This document shows positions 33,575 through 42,399 of a stretch of DNA of 64,000 nt, piece by piece. The notes under the pieces are model-generated. The model saw nothing but the letters and a program-made list of their open reading frames with translations, was not told the DNA's origin and did no database searches. The stretch lies in assembly GCA_934317005.1 (NCBI GenBank), contig CAKREB010000003.1, positions 62,001 to 126,000 on the forward strand, in the 5' to 3' direction. Both the position numbers and the translations under genes were made by a program. How positions within the stretch are numbered: position 1 is the first letter of the stretch; each line of letters opens with the position of its first letter. This DNA comes from an uncultured Lachnospiraceae bacterium (GTDB lineage: Bacteria > Bacillota > Clostridia > Lachnospirales > Lachnospiraceae).

Positions 33575-34177
33575 TCAGGCTTTAAAGTCTATTTTTGTTG
33601 CTGTCATGGTAGAAGGAGTGACAGGCAGCGCAGATAAAGAAGTCGCGGATGCAGAGTTCTTTTTTGTCACAGAATTGCCTGACATGCTAAGTGTTTTCAT
33701 AAAACGATTGATGGAAGTGGCATGCTTGCTTATCGTTTTTGTGAAATCACTGTCAGCTGAAAAAACTTTTCCAATCTTGTTCGGTTTGCATTCCAATAAA
33801 GTTTCTTCTTTTAAGTTTAATTTGCCGGAAGACGCGAGGTTGATTCCCAGTTCTTCTAACTCATCCTTGTTTGCCTTTACAAACTTTGTGAGCTTCTTTT
33901 CCAGACGTGACAACTCAGAAGAAGTCGTCTTTCCGGTGCTTTCTATCAAATTATTATAAGATTGTACAAACACTTTGATGTTATTGTAAATGCCAACACC
34001 GTTATCGGTTGTATATTCCATGTCACGCAGATTTTTAGATACTTTTTTTAATGCATCGGAGTCTGCCTTGACCAGATCATCTGAGTTTAAGCTGGAGCGG
34101 GTAACTGTTTTACGCGCACTGCGGTTTGAAGAATAGCAGTTTCTAAGCAGATAGTCATAAGTTGTAATAGATGCCAT
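33575..34177 (-). CDS. Short FliD C-terminal-domain-like protein
   Basis: A 200-aa protein without signal peptide. Residues ~60-165 (VFVQSYNNLIESTG, then DELEELGINLASSGKLNL, then KVFSADSDFTKTISKHATSIN) resemble the C-terminal domain of flagellar cap protein FliD and align by eye with the end of the protein at 18903-20180. The central FliD domains are absent, and the C-terminus is a low-complexity Ser/Thr tail. No flagellar genes are adjacent. AAGGAGAG precedes the ATG. Function unknown; an adaptor or anchoring role is only a guess. Confidence 0.6.
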   Translation of the reverse strand: MASITTYDYLLRNCYSSNRSARKTVTRSSLNSDDLVKADSDALKKVSKNLRDMEYTTDNGVGIYNNIKVFVQSYNNLIESTGKTTSSELSRLEKKLTKFVKANKDELEELGINLASSGKLNLKEETLLECKPNKIGKVFSADSDFTKTISKHATSINRFMKTLSMSGNSVTKKNSASATSLSALPVTPSTMTATKIDFKA

Positions 34178-34403
34178 AAAATCTCTCCTTTATGTAAAAC
34201 TTTTTTCTTTGTCAGATGTCACCTCATGTATGTAGAAAAAAGCTATAGTTGTGTTGATAAGATTCTTTTATTATTTACAGGATCAGGGATTCTGATACCC
34301 TAATCTTTATATCGGCAAAAAGTAGCAAATTGTTGAGGTGTATGTTATATTGGATACGAAGTAGAGAAAAGAATTAAAATATATTTGCAAAAAGAGGGAA
34401 GTT

Positions 34404-35087
34404 ATGTCGGGTTACAAGGTAATGATCATAGAAGATGACGAAGTAATCGCAGATGTTGTCTGCGATGCGTTGGAAAAGTGGAACTATACAGCGGTAGCAG
34501 CGAAGGATTTTAAGGATGTTACTGTGTCTGTGGCACGGGAGCAGCCGGATTTGATTCTGTTAGATATCAATTTGCCCTTTTACAATGGATTCTACTGGTG
34601 TGGTAAGATTCGGGAGATTTCCAAAGTGCCTATTATATTTTTGTCATCAGCAGATGACAATATGAATATTGTGATGGCGATGAACATGGGCGGAGATGAT
34701 TTTATTGCGAAGCCTTTTGATATGAATGTACTGATTGCAAAGATTAGTGCCGTTTTGCGTCGAAGCTACGCATATCCGGAGCAGAGCAATGTGATCACGG
34801 CGGAAGGACTTGTTTTAAATCTTGCGGATGCCACGGTGGTTTTTCAGGGCGAAAAGGTAGAATTAACCAAAAATGAATTTAAAATATTGAAGCTTTTGAT
34901 GGAGCAGGCAGGAAAGCTAGTCAGCAGAGATACGATCATGACGTATCTGTGGGATGATGAGGAGTTTGTTGATGACAATACTCTGACCGTTAATATGACA
35001 AGAATCCGCAAAAAGTTAAAGCAGATTGGTGCAGAGGGCATGATTCAGACCAAAAAGGGGATTGGCTATCTTTTAGAGAAGGAGTAG
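34404..35087 (+). CDS. OmpR-family response regulator, BceR-type
   Basis: A 227-aa regulator. The receiver domain has acidic residues in IIEDDEV and phospho-acceptor Asp54 (LLDINLP), and the C-terminal winged helix ends GIGYLLEKE. The order regulator, kinase, ATPase, permease downstream identifies it as the BceR-like member of a peptide-antibiotic sensing system. It lies 5 bp before the kinase gene. The 226-bp upstream gap is shared with the divergent FliD-like gene. Confidence 0.92.
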   Translation: MSGYKVMIIEDDEVIADVVCDALEKWNYTAVAAKDFKDVTVSVAREQPDLILLDINLPFYNGFYWCGKIREISKVPIIFLSSADDNMNIVMAMNMGGDDFIAKPFDMNVLIAKISAVLRRSYAYPEQSNVITAEGLVLNLADATVVFQGEKVELTKNEFKILKLLMEQAGKLVSRDTIMTYLWDDEEFVDDNTLTVNMTRIRKKLKQIGAEGMIQTKKGIGYLLEKE

Positions 35088-35092
35088 GGTGT

Positions 35093-36112
35093 ATGTGTTT
35101 TTTGTATTATTTGCGGGAAAAGCTATGGAGAAATATGGTTTGTATCAGTGCTGTTATCATAGTGGCAGTGGTCTTTTTTCTGCATGGAGTGCCAAAAGAA
35201 GCTGTTCAATATAGTGTTTTTCTGTGCCTTTTCATTTTTCTGGTAGCAAGTGCTATCGAATATTACTTTTATCAGAAGCAGAACAGCCAGCGGAAACGCT
35301 TGTTTGAAACGGTAGAATATAATCTTTTAGATCTGTATGATACCAGATGTAAGGCAGAACAGGATTATCGGTTACTGTTAAAGCAGCTTTTAAAGGAAAA
35401 GAAAGAAAATACACAAAAGCTGCAGTCAGATTATCAGGAATTAAAGGAATATATTATGATGTGGGCACATCAGATAAAGACTCCGATTACGGCATTAAAG
35501 CTTCTTGTGCAGAATATGGAAGCAGGGGAAAATCTAAGTGAGGAAAAGCTGCAGCAGATTCGCAGGATGAAAGAAGAGATTTTTCAGATTGAGTCATATG
35601 TGTCTATGAATCTGCAATATATACGTCTGGACAGTCTGCAGGCAGACCTTTCCGTGGCACCGTGTAATCTTGAGAAGATGATAAAAGCAGAGGTACGCAA
35701 GTTTTCCACGCTTTTTATTTCAAAAAGGCTCTCCGTGAAGCTGACAGATCTGGATCAGACAGTTATTACGGATGAAAAGTGGTTGTCTTTTGTGATCGGG
35801 CAGATTTTGTCCAATGCAGTAAAATATACCAATGAAGGCAGCATAGAGGTTCGCACAAAACGACTGGGAACTGATGTCCATATTTTGGTACAGGACACCG
35901 GGATAGGTATTGCGAAGGAAGATATTCCGCGCATTTTTGAAAAAGCATTTACCGGATTTAATGGTCATGTGGATAAGCAGGCGACAGGAATTGGTCTGTA
36001 TTTGTCTAAGAAGATATTAGAACGTCTGGGACATGATATCAAGATTTCTTCGGTGGCAGGAGAGGGAACTTGTGTTACCATCCTGATTCATCAGGAAGAG
36101 GTGCTGGAATAG
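35093..36112 (+). CDS. Intramembrane-sensing histidine kinase, BceS-type
   Basis: A 339-aa kinase with two transmembrane helices (about 16-30 and 38-57) joined by a very short extracellular loop, as in intramembrane-sensing kinases that detect flux through a BceAB transporter instead of a ligand. The DHp motif is WAHQIKTPI with His126; the ATPase domain shows NAVKYT, DTGIGI and GIGLYLSK. It would phosphorylate the regulator encoded just upstream. Confidence 0.92.
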   Translation: MCFLYYLREKLWRNMVCISAVIIVAVVFFLHGVPKEAVQYSVFLCLFIFLVASAIEYYFYQKQNSQRKRLFETVEYNLLDLYDTRCKAEQDYRLLLKQLLKEKKENTQKLQSDYQELKEYIMMWAHQIKTPITALKLLVQNMEAGENLSEEKLQQIRRMKEEIFQIESYVSMNLQYIRLDSLQADLSVAPCNLEKMIKAEVRKFSTLFISKRLSVKLTDLDQTVITDEKWLSFVIGQILSNAVKYTNEGSIEVRTKRLGTDVHILVQDTGIGIAKEDIPRIFEKAFTGFNGHVDKQATGIGLYLSKKILERLGHDIKISSVAGEGTCVTILIHQEEVLE

Positions 36113-36149
36113 CCGGTTCGCTATAAGAGGTTTGGGCATATGATTTAAC

Positions 36150-36165
36150 CTTACAAAATTGTAAG
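36150..36165 (+). promoter_or_regulatory. BceR-type operator upstream of the ABC transporter genes
   Basis: Perfect 7-2-7 palindrome CTTACAA-aa-TTGTAAG. It contains TTACA-N4-TGTAA, which fits the TNACA-N4-TGTAA consensus known for BceR-like regulators. It lies about 100 bp before the -10 TATAAT at 36261, and a terminator hairpin (GGAAATG/CATTTCC plus TTTTTTT, about 36174-36218) lies in between. Confidence 0.65.
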
Positions 36166-36173
36166 ATTAGACA

Positions 36174-36218
36174 GAGGAAATGTAAGCTGGAATTAAGGCA
36201 GCGCATTTCCTTTTTTTG
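36174..36218 (+). terminator. Terminator between the two-component genes and the ABC transporter genes
   Basis: GGAAATG pairs with CATTTCC around a 21-nt loop, then TTTTTTT. It separates transcription of the regulator/kinase pair from the inducible transporter pair. Confidence 0.7.
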
Positions 36219-36293
36219 TATACTGTATACAGTTCAAAAATGACAGACGGAAATTACTGTTATAATTAGTAGAACGCAGAATGGAGGAAAATG

Positions 36294-37058
36294 ATGACAC
36301 TTTTAGATGTAAGAAATGTAAAAAAAGTATATACAACCCGGTTTGGCGGGAATAAGGTAGAGGCACTGAAAAATATTTCTTTTTCTGTGGAAGAGGGAGA
36401 GTATCTGGCAATCATGGGAGAGTCGGGAAGCGGTAAAACAACACTTCTTAATGTACTGGCGTCCATCGATAAACCGACCAATGGTTCTATTCAGTTGAAC
36501 GGAAAAGAAATCAGCTGCATTCCGGACAAAGATCTTGCGAAGTTTAGAAGAGAACATTTGGGATTTGTTTTTCAGGATTTTAACCTGCTTGACAGCTTTA
36601 GTCTGGGAGATAATATCTGTCTGCCGCTTGTGCTGGCAGGAGAAAAATATGCAAAGATCGAGCCGAAGCTTCATGAGGTGGCAAGAAAGGTGAATATAGA
36701 AAAGCTATTAGAAAAGTATCCGTATGAAGTGTCTGGCGGTCAGAAGCAGCGTGCGGCAGTATGTCGTGCAATTATTACGCATCCGGAACTGATTTTAGCG
36801 GATGAGCCTACCGGAGCACTTGATTCCAAGTCGACAAATGATCTGCTGGATGCATTTGAAAATATTCATAACAGTGGACAGAGCATTATTATGGTAACTC
36901 ATTCAACGGCAGCAGCGGCAAGAGCCGGAAGGGTGCTGTTTATTAAAGACGGTGAGATTTATCATCAGATTTACCGTGGAAATATGACGAATGAGATGAT
37001 GTATAAAAAGATCTCAGATACACTGACATTGTTATTGTCACAGGGAGGAGAGGCATGA
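36294..37058 (+). CDS. BceA-like ABC transporter ATP-binding protein
   Basis: A 254-aa ABC ATPase of the MacB/BceA class: Walker A GESGSGKTT, Q-loop FVFQDFNLL, signature VSGGQKQRAAVCRAI, Walker B LILADEPTGALDS. With the large permease that follows it forms a transporter giving resistance to cell-wall-active peptides and supplying the sensing signal for the kinase. Two ATGs are adjacent; the second (36294) has better spacing from GGAGG. Its stop overlaps the permease start. Confidence 0.93.
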   Translation: MTLLDVRNVKKVYTTRFGGNKVEALKNISFSVEEGEYLAIMGESGSGKTTLLNVLASIDKPTNGSIQLNGKEISCIPDKDLAKFRREHLGFVFQDFNLLDSFSLGDNICLPLVLAGEKYAKIEPKLHEVARKVNIEKLLEKYPYEVSGGQKQRAAVCRAIITHPELILADEPTGALDSKSTNDLLDAFENIHNSGQSIIMVTHSTAAAARAGRVLFIKDGEIYHQIYRGNMTNEMMYKKISDTLTLLLSQGGEA

Positions 37059-39052
37059 AACGAGGGTTATATTTTAAGTTAGCATTTACAAATGTGCGGA
37101 AAAATAAAAATTCATTTTTCCCGTTTCTGATTTCTGTAATCGCAATGACTTCTATGTTTTATATGTTAAAATCTATTGCAGGGCAGGACTGGGATGCATT
37201 TTACGGGGCGGAACAGGTTCGCGTCGTGTTGGGATTTGGTGTTGGAGTCGTTGGAATTGTTTCGGCAATTATTATCCTTTATACGAACAGTTTTGTCATG
37301 AAGCAGAGAAATCAGGAGCTGGGACTTTACAATGTGCTTGGAATGGAAAAGAAGCATATTGCAAAAGTGCTTTCATGGGAGATTGTTATTGTAGCGGTAA
37401 TTGGTATGGGAATTGGACTTATAGGTGGAATTGCATTTTCTAAACTGCTGTTTTTGATTTTGATCCGCATGATTGGTCTGGAACCAAAGTTCCAGTTTCA
37501 AGTGTCTTTGGAGGCTGTCTGGCAGACTATCGCAGGATTTTTGGCGATTTTTGCGGGGGTTATCGTGCTAAACCTGCTTCGCATCCTGCGCTTAAAGCCG
37601 GTGGAACTTATGAGAGAAACACACGCAGGCGAGCGGGAACCAAAGGCAAAATGGCTGTTAGCACTGCTCGGTATTGCAGCACTTAGTATCGCATACTACA
37701 CAGCACTAACGAAAGAAAATCCTTTGGAGGCAATGAATTATTTCTTTTTGGCTGTTATATTAGTTATCATCGGAACGTATCTGCTGTTTATAGCAGGAAG
37801 TATTGTTTTTCTAAAGCTTTTAAAGAAGAACAAAAACTTTTATTATCATAAGACACATTTTGTAACCATATCCGGTATGTTGTACCGCATGAAACAAAAT
37901 GCAGCAGGTCTTGCAAGCATCTGTATTCTGGTCACAATGGTGATCGTTACCTTTGCAACAACCGTATCACTTTATCTGGGAGTAGAGGATGAGGTGCGAT
38001 ATCGTTATCCAAAGGACATTAACATTACATTGCCTGTTAGCGATAAATCACAAAAAGAATGGAAAACATTGCTTGGAAAAGTGGAAGCGGAAACACAGAA
38101 ATGCGCAGAAAAAAGTAAGCTCACCATCAAAGGACTGGAAGCGTATTGTCAAAGTGAAGTTTATTTGGTAAAAACCGGAAAGGCAAGCTTTCGGACGGGT
38201 ACGACCAACAGTGTGTTGTCAGACATTGTAGTGTTAAAGATTATGATGACATCAGAATATAACCATTTGACAGGTCAGAATAAAAAAGCGGCAGGAGAAA
38301 AGCCGCTGCTATTGACTTCAGACGGGGTAGAAGTATATGGCGACGCAATAAAGGTGGATAAAAATGAGATCCCTGTTGAAAAAGCAGGAAAGGTAGAAAA
38401 GAAGCAGCAGAATGGTCTGACAGAAACCATGTATATGTTGGTTGATAGCTACGATGCACTGTGTGATATGACAAACGGGCTGATTCCGAAAGAGGAACGG
38501 AAAAACAACGACATAAAGCAGTTTTATAATTTTAATCTGGCGGGGGAGCGCAAGCAGGAAGAAGCATATGCCAATAAAATACAGAACCGTTTTCTTAAGG
38601 CAATACCGGAGCAGGATGTCTATTTAGAAGATTATTATAGTGGCTGGAAGGATGCAATTGGAATATATGCAAGTGTATTATTCATTGGAATATTTATCGG
38701 AGTACTGTTCTTAGTGGCAACGGTACTGATTATTTACTACAAACAGATTAGCGAAGGATATGAAGACCGGAAAAACTTCCAGATCATGAGTAAGATCGGA
38801 CTTGCCAATCAGGAGATCGGTCATATCATCAACAGCCAGATCTGTACGGTGTTTTTACTTCCGATTGCGGTGGCAGTCGTTCATATCTGTTTTGCGTATC
38901 CAATGATTGAAAAGATCATGGCACTTATGAATCTGACCAATGAAAAGCTGTTTGTAGGCTGTGTCATTGGGACAGTCGTTGTCTTTGTGGCAATCTATAT
39001 GTTGATTTATAAAATCACATCAAAGGTATATTATAAGATTGTCAGACGTTAG
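37055..39052 (+). CDS. BceB-like ABC transporter permease (FtsX-type)
   Basis: A 665-aa protein with the ten-helix layout of BceB permeases. There is one helix near the N-terminus, FtsX-type helices (about 50-170), a pair near 200-250, and a large extracellular domain between about 310 and 530 that carries peptide specificity in known systems. Three C-terminal helices end the protein. It starts in a 4-bp overlap with the ATPase gene. Which peptide (for example bacitracin or a lantibiotic) it handles cannot be told. Confidence 0.92.
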   Translation: MKRGLYFKLAFTNVRKNKNSFFPFLISVIAMTSMFYMLKSIAGQDWDAFYGAEQVRVVLGFGVGVVGIVSAIIILYTNSFVMKQRNQELGLYNVLGMEKKHIAKVLSWEIVIVAVIGMGIGLIGGIAFSKLLFLILIRMIGLEPKFQFQVSLEAVWQTIAGFLAIFAGVIVLNLLRILRLKPVELMRETHAGEREPKAKWLLALLGIAALSIAYYTALTKENPLEAMNYFFLAVILVIIGTYLLFIAGSIVFLKLLKKNKNFYYHKTHFVTISGMLYRMKQNAAGLASICILVTMVIVTFATTVSLYLGVEDEVRYRYPKDINITLPVSDKSQKEWKTLLGKVEAETQKCAEKSKLTIKGLEAYCQSEVYLVKTGKASFRTGTTNSVLSDIVVLKIMMTSEYNHLTGQNKKAAGEKPLLLTSDGVEVYGDAIKVDKNEIPVEKAGKVEKKQQNGLTETMYMLVDSYDALCDMTNGLIPKEERKNNDIKQFYNFNLAGERKQEEAYANKIQNRFLKAIPEQDVYLEDYYSGWKDAIGIYASVLFIGIFIGVLFLVATVLIIYYKQISEGYEDRKNFQIMSKIGLANQEIGHIINSQICTVFLLPIAVAVVHICFAYPMIEKIMALMNLTNEKLFVGCVIGTVVVFVAIYMLIYKITSKVYYKIVRR

Positions 39053-39103
39053 ACGGATACTGTGCCGATACCGCAAAAAGGATTTTGGCTTTTATCATAC
39101 AAA

Positions 39104-39140
39104 GAGAAGATGTATCATGGATGGGTGCATCTTCTTTTTG
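39104..39140 (+). terminator. Terminator after the BceB-like permease
   Basis: GAAGATG pairs with CATCTTC around a 15-nt loop, then TTTTT. Confidence 0.75.
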
Positions 39141-39233
39141 TATGGAATCGGATATTTTTTACTTCTCAATCGTATATCATGTAGAAGCAGAAAATAAGGA
39201 CTAGTCAGGAAGCTTTAGAAAGGAGGGAAAAAA

Positions 39234-39731
39234 GTGTCTGTGAAAGAAAAGGATGCAGATGTAAAAGAAATTTATGACCGGGAGTATCAAAGGGTATACC
39301 GCATAGCAATGATTTATCTTAGAAATATCCATGATGCTCAGGATGCAGTTCAAAATGTATTTATTAAATTGTTAGAGCACCCGAAATCCTTTGAAGATGA
39401 AGAACAGGAGAAAGCATGGTTTATTACAGTGACCAAAAATTACTGTAAGGATATATTGAAATCCTCATGGAAAAGGAAAATTGATCTGGGAGAAATACCG
39501 GATATGGCAAATGAAGAAAAAGAAATATATGATGTTATGACGGACATGATGAAGCTGCCGGCAAAGTATCGAGAGGTATTATACTTGTATTACTATGAAG
39601 GATATTCGGTAAAAGATATGTCCGAAATGTTGGATAGAAAGGAAAGTACCTTGCAGACGCAGCTTGCAACGGCACGGAAGAAGTTAAAAGTGGAATTGGA
39701 AAAGGAGGGATTCGTATATGAGGGAAAATGA
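39234..39731 (+). CDS. ECF-type RNA polymerase sigma factor
   Basis: A 165-aa sigma-70 family protein with region 2 (YRIAMIYLRNIHDAQDAVQNVFIKLL) and region 4 (LPAKYREVLYLYYYEGYSVKDMSEMLDRKESTLQTQLATARKKLK). It starts with GTG behind AAGGAGGG. The next gene overlaps by 14 bp and encodes a membrane protein that should be its anti-sigma factor. The target promoters are unknown. Confidence 0.93.
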   Translation: MSVKEKDADVKEIYDREYQRVYRIAMIYLRNIHDAQDAVQNVFIKLLEHPKSFEDEEQEKAWFITVTKNYCKDILKSSWKRKIDLGEIPDMANEEKEIYDVMTDMMKLPAKYREVLYLYYYEGYSVKDMSEMLDRKESTLQTQLATARKKLKVELEKEGFVYEGK

Positions 39732-41136
39732 TTTGCATAAGATTTATGAATCGCTGACGCTCACAAAGCAGCAGGGAGAACAGATGTGGGCAGCAATACA
39801 ACAGGGAAAAGAGAAACGGATTCCGTCCGCTATGGCGGAAAGACAAAAGCAGACGACAGGTACCAGATGGGGGCGTTTTGCGGTGGCAGCCGTTCTTGTG
39901 CTGCTTCTTTGGGGAACGGGAGCAGCGGTAAATGCAGCCACAGATGGCGGAGTAGTCAGACAGATATTAAAATGGATACAACCTGCCACGGATTCGCAAA
40001 CAGAGCAGGATATTGTTGATGAAGCAGTGGATTTGGGAGAAGAAGGGATGGAGACATATGCGCCGGATATTCTGATGATGGATGAAAAGTACCTCATTTT
40101 TGGTAATCTACGTGGCATATTAGTGTATGATCTGAAAAGGGATAAGCTGATTGGAAGCATTGATACACAGAAAATAGACTGCATACATTTTGAGTCGGGG
40201 CAGATTCAGAGTATTCTATGGAAAGAGGATGACATGATTTATCTATGGAATGAAAGGGATAAAAAGTTACAGGGGAAAGTGCATCCGTTCCAGATACAAA
40301 AAGAAGATGAAAAGGGAGAAAAACTGGTGGCAATGGACGAGGCTGCAAATGGTCAGGAAATTTCTCAAAAGTATCACAACCAAAAACGGAAAAACAAGGT
40401 AGATACCTTTCGGAAGCTTTCCGGGTGGGCAGAGAGTGAAAAAAAGTTAAGTTTTCTTTTGAAGGGAGAAGAAACTCTTTATAGTGAAAATGCATATGAG
40501 CTCAAAAACGCAGCGGGTGAAAAGACACTAAACTTCCTGACGCTGCAGGGGAAAAAATATTGTTTATATGAATGTAACATGCAGACAAAGAAACTTCGGA
40601 TACAACAGCTCTGTCTGACAGCAAAAGAGAGAAAAAACCGGAAGCTGCCTGATTTTGAGTATACAGGAGATAATACAGCGTTGGCGGCAATTATTTCCTA
40701 TCAGCAGAAAAGATGGAAGGAATTAGAAAACGACGGGTGCTTTGTACCAGAGTATGTAATCTATAAAATGGTACAAAAGAATGATGAATATTTGGTGTTT
40801 GGAAACTTTTATGAGGAAGGCTATCGTAAGGTTGGAAATGTCCTTCAAAGTCTGAGTGGCGGAGAAATGCCGGCATGCTTTCATTTGGTAAAAGACAAGA
40901 AAGGGTATCGTGTGAAAAAGGTTGAACGGGCAGGAGATGGAGCATACTATGCCGAAGGCATTCGAAAGTTTACAAAAGGTTATGCTGGTCTTTATGAGGA
41001 GTTTATGAAGGATACCGACATAAGGCAAAGGGAGTGGAAAAAAGCCAAAAAGAAATATCTTAAAATGTATGTGAAGGAACATGATCTGGACGTGAAGATG
41101 TATAAGGATTCCGGATGGGATGCGGATGATTTTTAA
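39718..41136 (+). CDS. Membrane anti-sigma-like protein with large extracellular sensor region
   Basis: A 472-aa protein. A ~50-residue cytoplasmic N-terminus that should bind the sigma factor is followed by one transmembrane helix (about 52-70, FAVAAVLVLLLWGTGAAVNA). The ~400-aa extracellular part contains propeller-like repeats such as DEKYLIFGNLRGILVYDLKRD. No conserved zinc-type anti-sigma motif is seen, so assignment rests on topology and overlap with the ECF sigma gene. The C-terminus is Lys- and Tyr-rich. Ligand unknown. Confidence 0.65.
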   Translation: MRENDLHKIYESLTLTKQQGEQMWAAIQQGKEKRIPSAMAERQKQTTGTRWGRFAVAAVLVLLLWGTGAAVNAATDGGVVRQILKWIQPATDSQTEQDIVDEAVDLGEEGMETYAPDILMMDEKYLIFGNLRGILVYDLKRDKLIGSIDTQKIDCIHFESGQIQSILWKEDDMIYLWNERDKKLQGKVHPFQIQKEDEKGEKLVAMDEAANGQEISQKYHNQKRKNKVDTFRKLSGWAESEKKLSFLLKGEETLYSENAYELKNAAGEKTLNFLTLQGKKYCLYECNMQTKKLRIQQLCLTAKERKNRKLPDFEYTGDNTALAAIISYQQKRWKELENDGCFVPEYVIYKMVQKNDEYLVFGNFYEEGYRKVGNVLQSLSGGEMPACFHLVKDKKGYRVKKVERAGDGAYYAEGIRKFTKGYAGLYEEFMKDTDIRQREWKKAKKKYLKMYVKEHDLDVKMYKDSGWDADDF

Positions 41137-41164
41137 TAGCATTTACATGTAAAAGCCAGCCGAT

Positions 41165-41193
41165 TTGAGAAAATGTTGCGTTTAAGCTATAAT
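41165..41193 (+). promoter_or_regulatory. Promoter of the nicotinamidase-regulator fusion gene
   Basis: TTGAGA, exact 17-bp spacer, TATAAT, about 35 bp before the ATG at 41228. Confidence 0.7.
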
Positions 41194-41227
41194 CAAAGTG
41201 TTATTTGATTTGGAAAGGGGAAGTTGA

Positions 41228-42187
41228 ATGAAAAAGGCATTGATTGTAGTGGATATGCAGGTTGATTTTGTGACGGGAGCACTTGGAACGAAAGAGGCAC
41301 AGGAGATTGTACCGGCAGTACGTCAAAAGATTACAAAATATATAGAAGAAAAGCAGAAAATAATTTTTACCAAAGATACCCATCAGGAAAACTATCTGGA
41401 CACGCAGGAGGGGAAAAAGCTTCCGGTAAAGCACTGTATTCAGGGAACAGAAGGCTGGGAGATTATACCGGAGCTTTCCGGGTATGTAACGCAGGTGGTA
41501 GAAAAACCAACATTTGGTTCGACGAAGCTGCCAGAGCTTGTAGAGGATGTGGACGAGATAGAACTCATTGGCCTTTGCACGGATATCTGTGTTATTTCCA
41601 ATGCTATGCTTTTAAAAGCGTACTATCCGGAAAAAATCATCCGTGTGGATGCATCCTGCTGTGCCGGCGTGACGATACAGTCACATCAAAATGCATTGGA
41701 AGCGATGAAAATGTGTCAGATAGAGGTGATAGAAAAAGAGAAAACCCCTCATCAGGTTGTTGTGCAGACCTTTGGTAAGTTTCAGATGTTTGTCGATGGG
41801 AAGCCGGTTAAGTTTACCAGAAGTAAATCAGAGGAGCTTTTTGCTTTTTTGATCGATAGGCGTGGTGCAGGCGTTACAAATGGTGAAATCGCAGGAGTTC
41901 TATTTGAAGATAAGGAATATAACCGTTCTGTTAAGAATCAGGTACAGACCATGATCAGTGGCATGATGAAAACATTACGTGACTATGATGTTGAGGATAT
42001 CATTGTGCGTCAATGGAACAGCATTGCCGTAAATACTACAAAGGTAAAGTGCGATTATTTTGATTTTCTAAAGCATGAAAAGAATGACATGATGGATTAT
42101 GCCGATGAATATATGGTAAATTACAGCTGGGCAGAATATACGAATGGTTATCTGATGCAGCAGAATAAGCGGAGAAACGGGCATTAG
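41228..42187 (+). CDS. Nicotinamidase-like isochorismatase-family enzyme fused to a winged-helix DNA-binding domain
   Basis: A 319-aa two-domain protein. Residues 1-172 are a nicotinamidase (PncA-like): catalytic triad Asp9 (VVDMQVDF), Lys93 (EKPTFGST) and Cys121 (GLCTDICV), with metal ligands Asp50, His52 and His69. Residues ~178-319 (VQTFGKFQMFVDGKPVKFTRSKSEELFAFLIDRRG..., ending WAEYTNGYL) match the SARP/OmpR-type winged-helix domain found in Lachnospiraceae response regulators. It would hydrolyse nicotinamide to nicotinate and bind DNA, possibly linking NAD salvage to gene control. It is monocistronic, with its own promoter. Confidence 0.85.
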   Translation: MKKALIVVDMQVDFVTGALGTKEAQEIVPAVRQKITKYIEEKQKIIFTKDTHQENYLDTQEGKKLPVKHCIQGTEGWEIIPELSGYVTQVVEKPTFGSTKLPELVEDVDEIELIGLCTDICVISNAMLLKAYYPEKIIRVDASCCAGVTIQSHQNALEAMKMCQIEVIEKEKTPHQVVVQTFGKFQMFVDGKPVKFTRSKSEELFAFLIDRRGAGVTNGEIAGVLFEDKEYNRSVKNQVQTMISGMMKTLRDYDVEDIIVRQWNSIAVNTTKVKCDYFDFLKHEKNDMMDYADEYMVNYSWAEYTNGYLMQQNKRRNGH

Positions 42188-42387
42188 TACACTGGATCTG
42201 CAACGGATTTTACAGGGGTGTTTAAAAGAACCGAATATGGAAATATAAAAGGCGAAAAGAGAGAAAAGAGAAGAAAAGTGAAAGATGATGGAGATATTGC
42301 AGAAAATATTAAGAAAATAATAAAAGTTTTTACAAAAAAATGTAGAAAATATTAAAATATGGTGTCCTTTTGTTGTCCTTTCGGTGC

Positions 42388-42393
42388 TATACT
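42388..42393 (+). promoter_or_regulatory. Extended -10 promoter of the candidate small RNA
   Basis: TGC-TATACT is an extended -10 (TGnTATAAT type) without a clear -35. The expected start is near 42400. Confidence 0.5.
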
Positions 42394-42399
42394 GAACTT

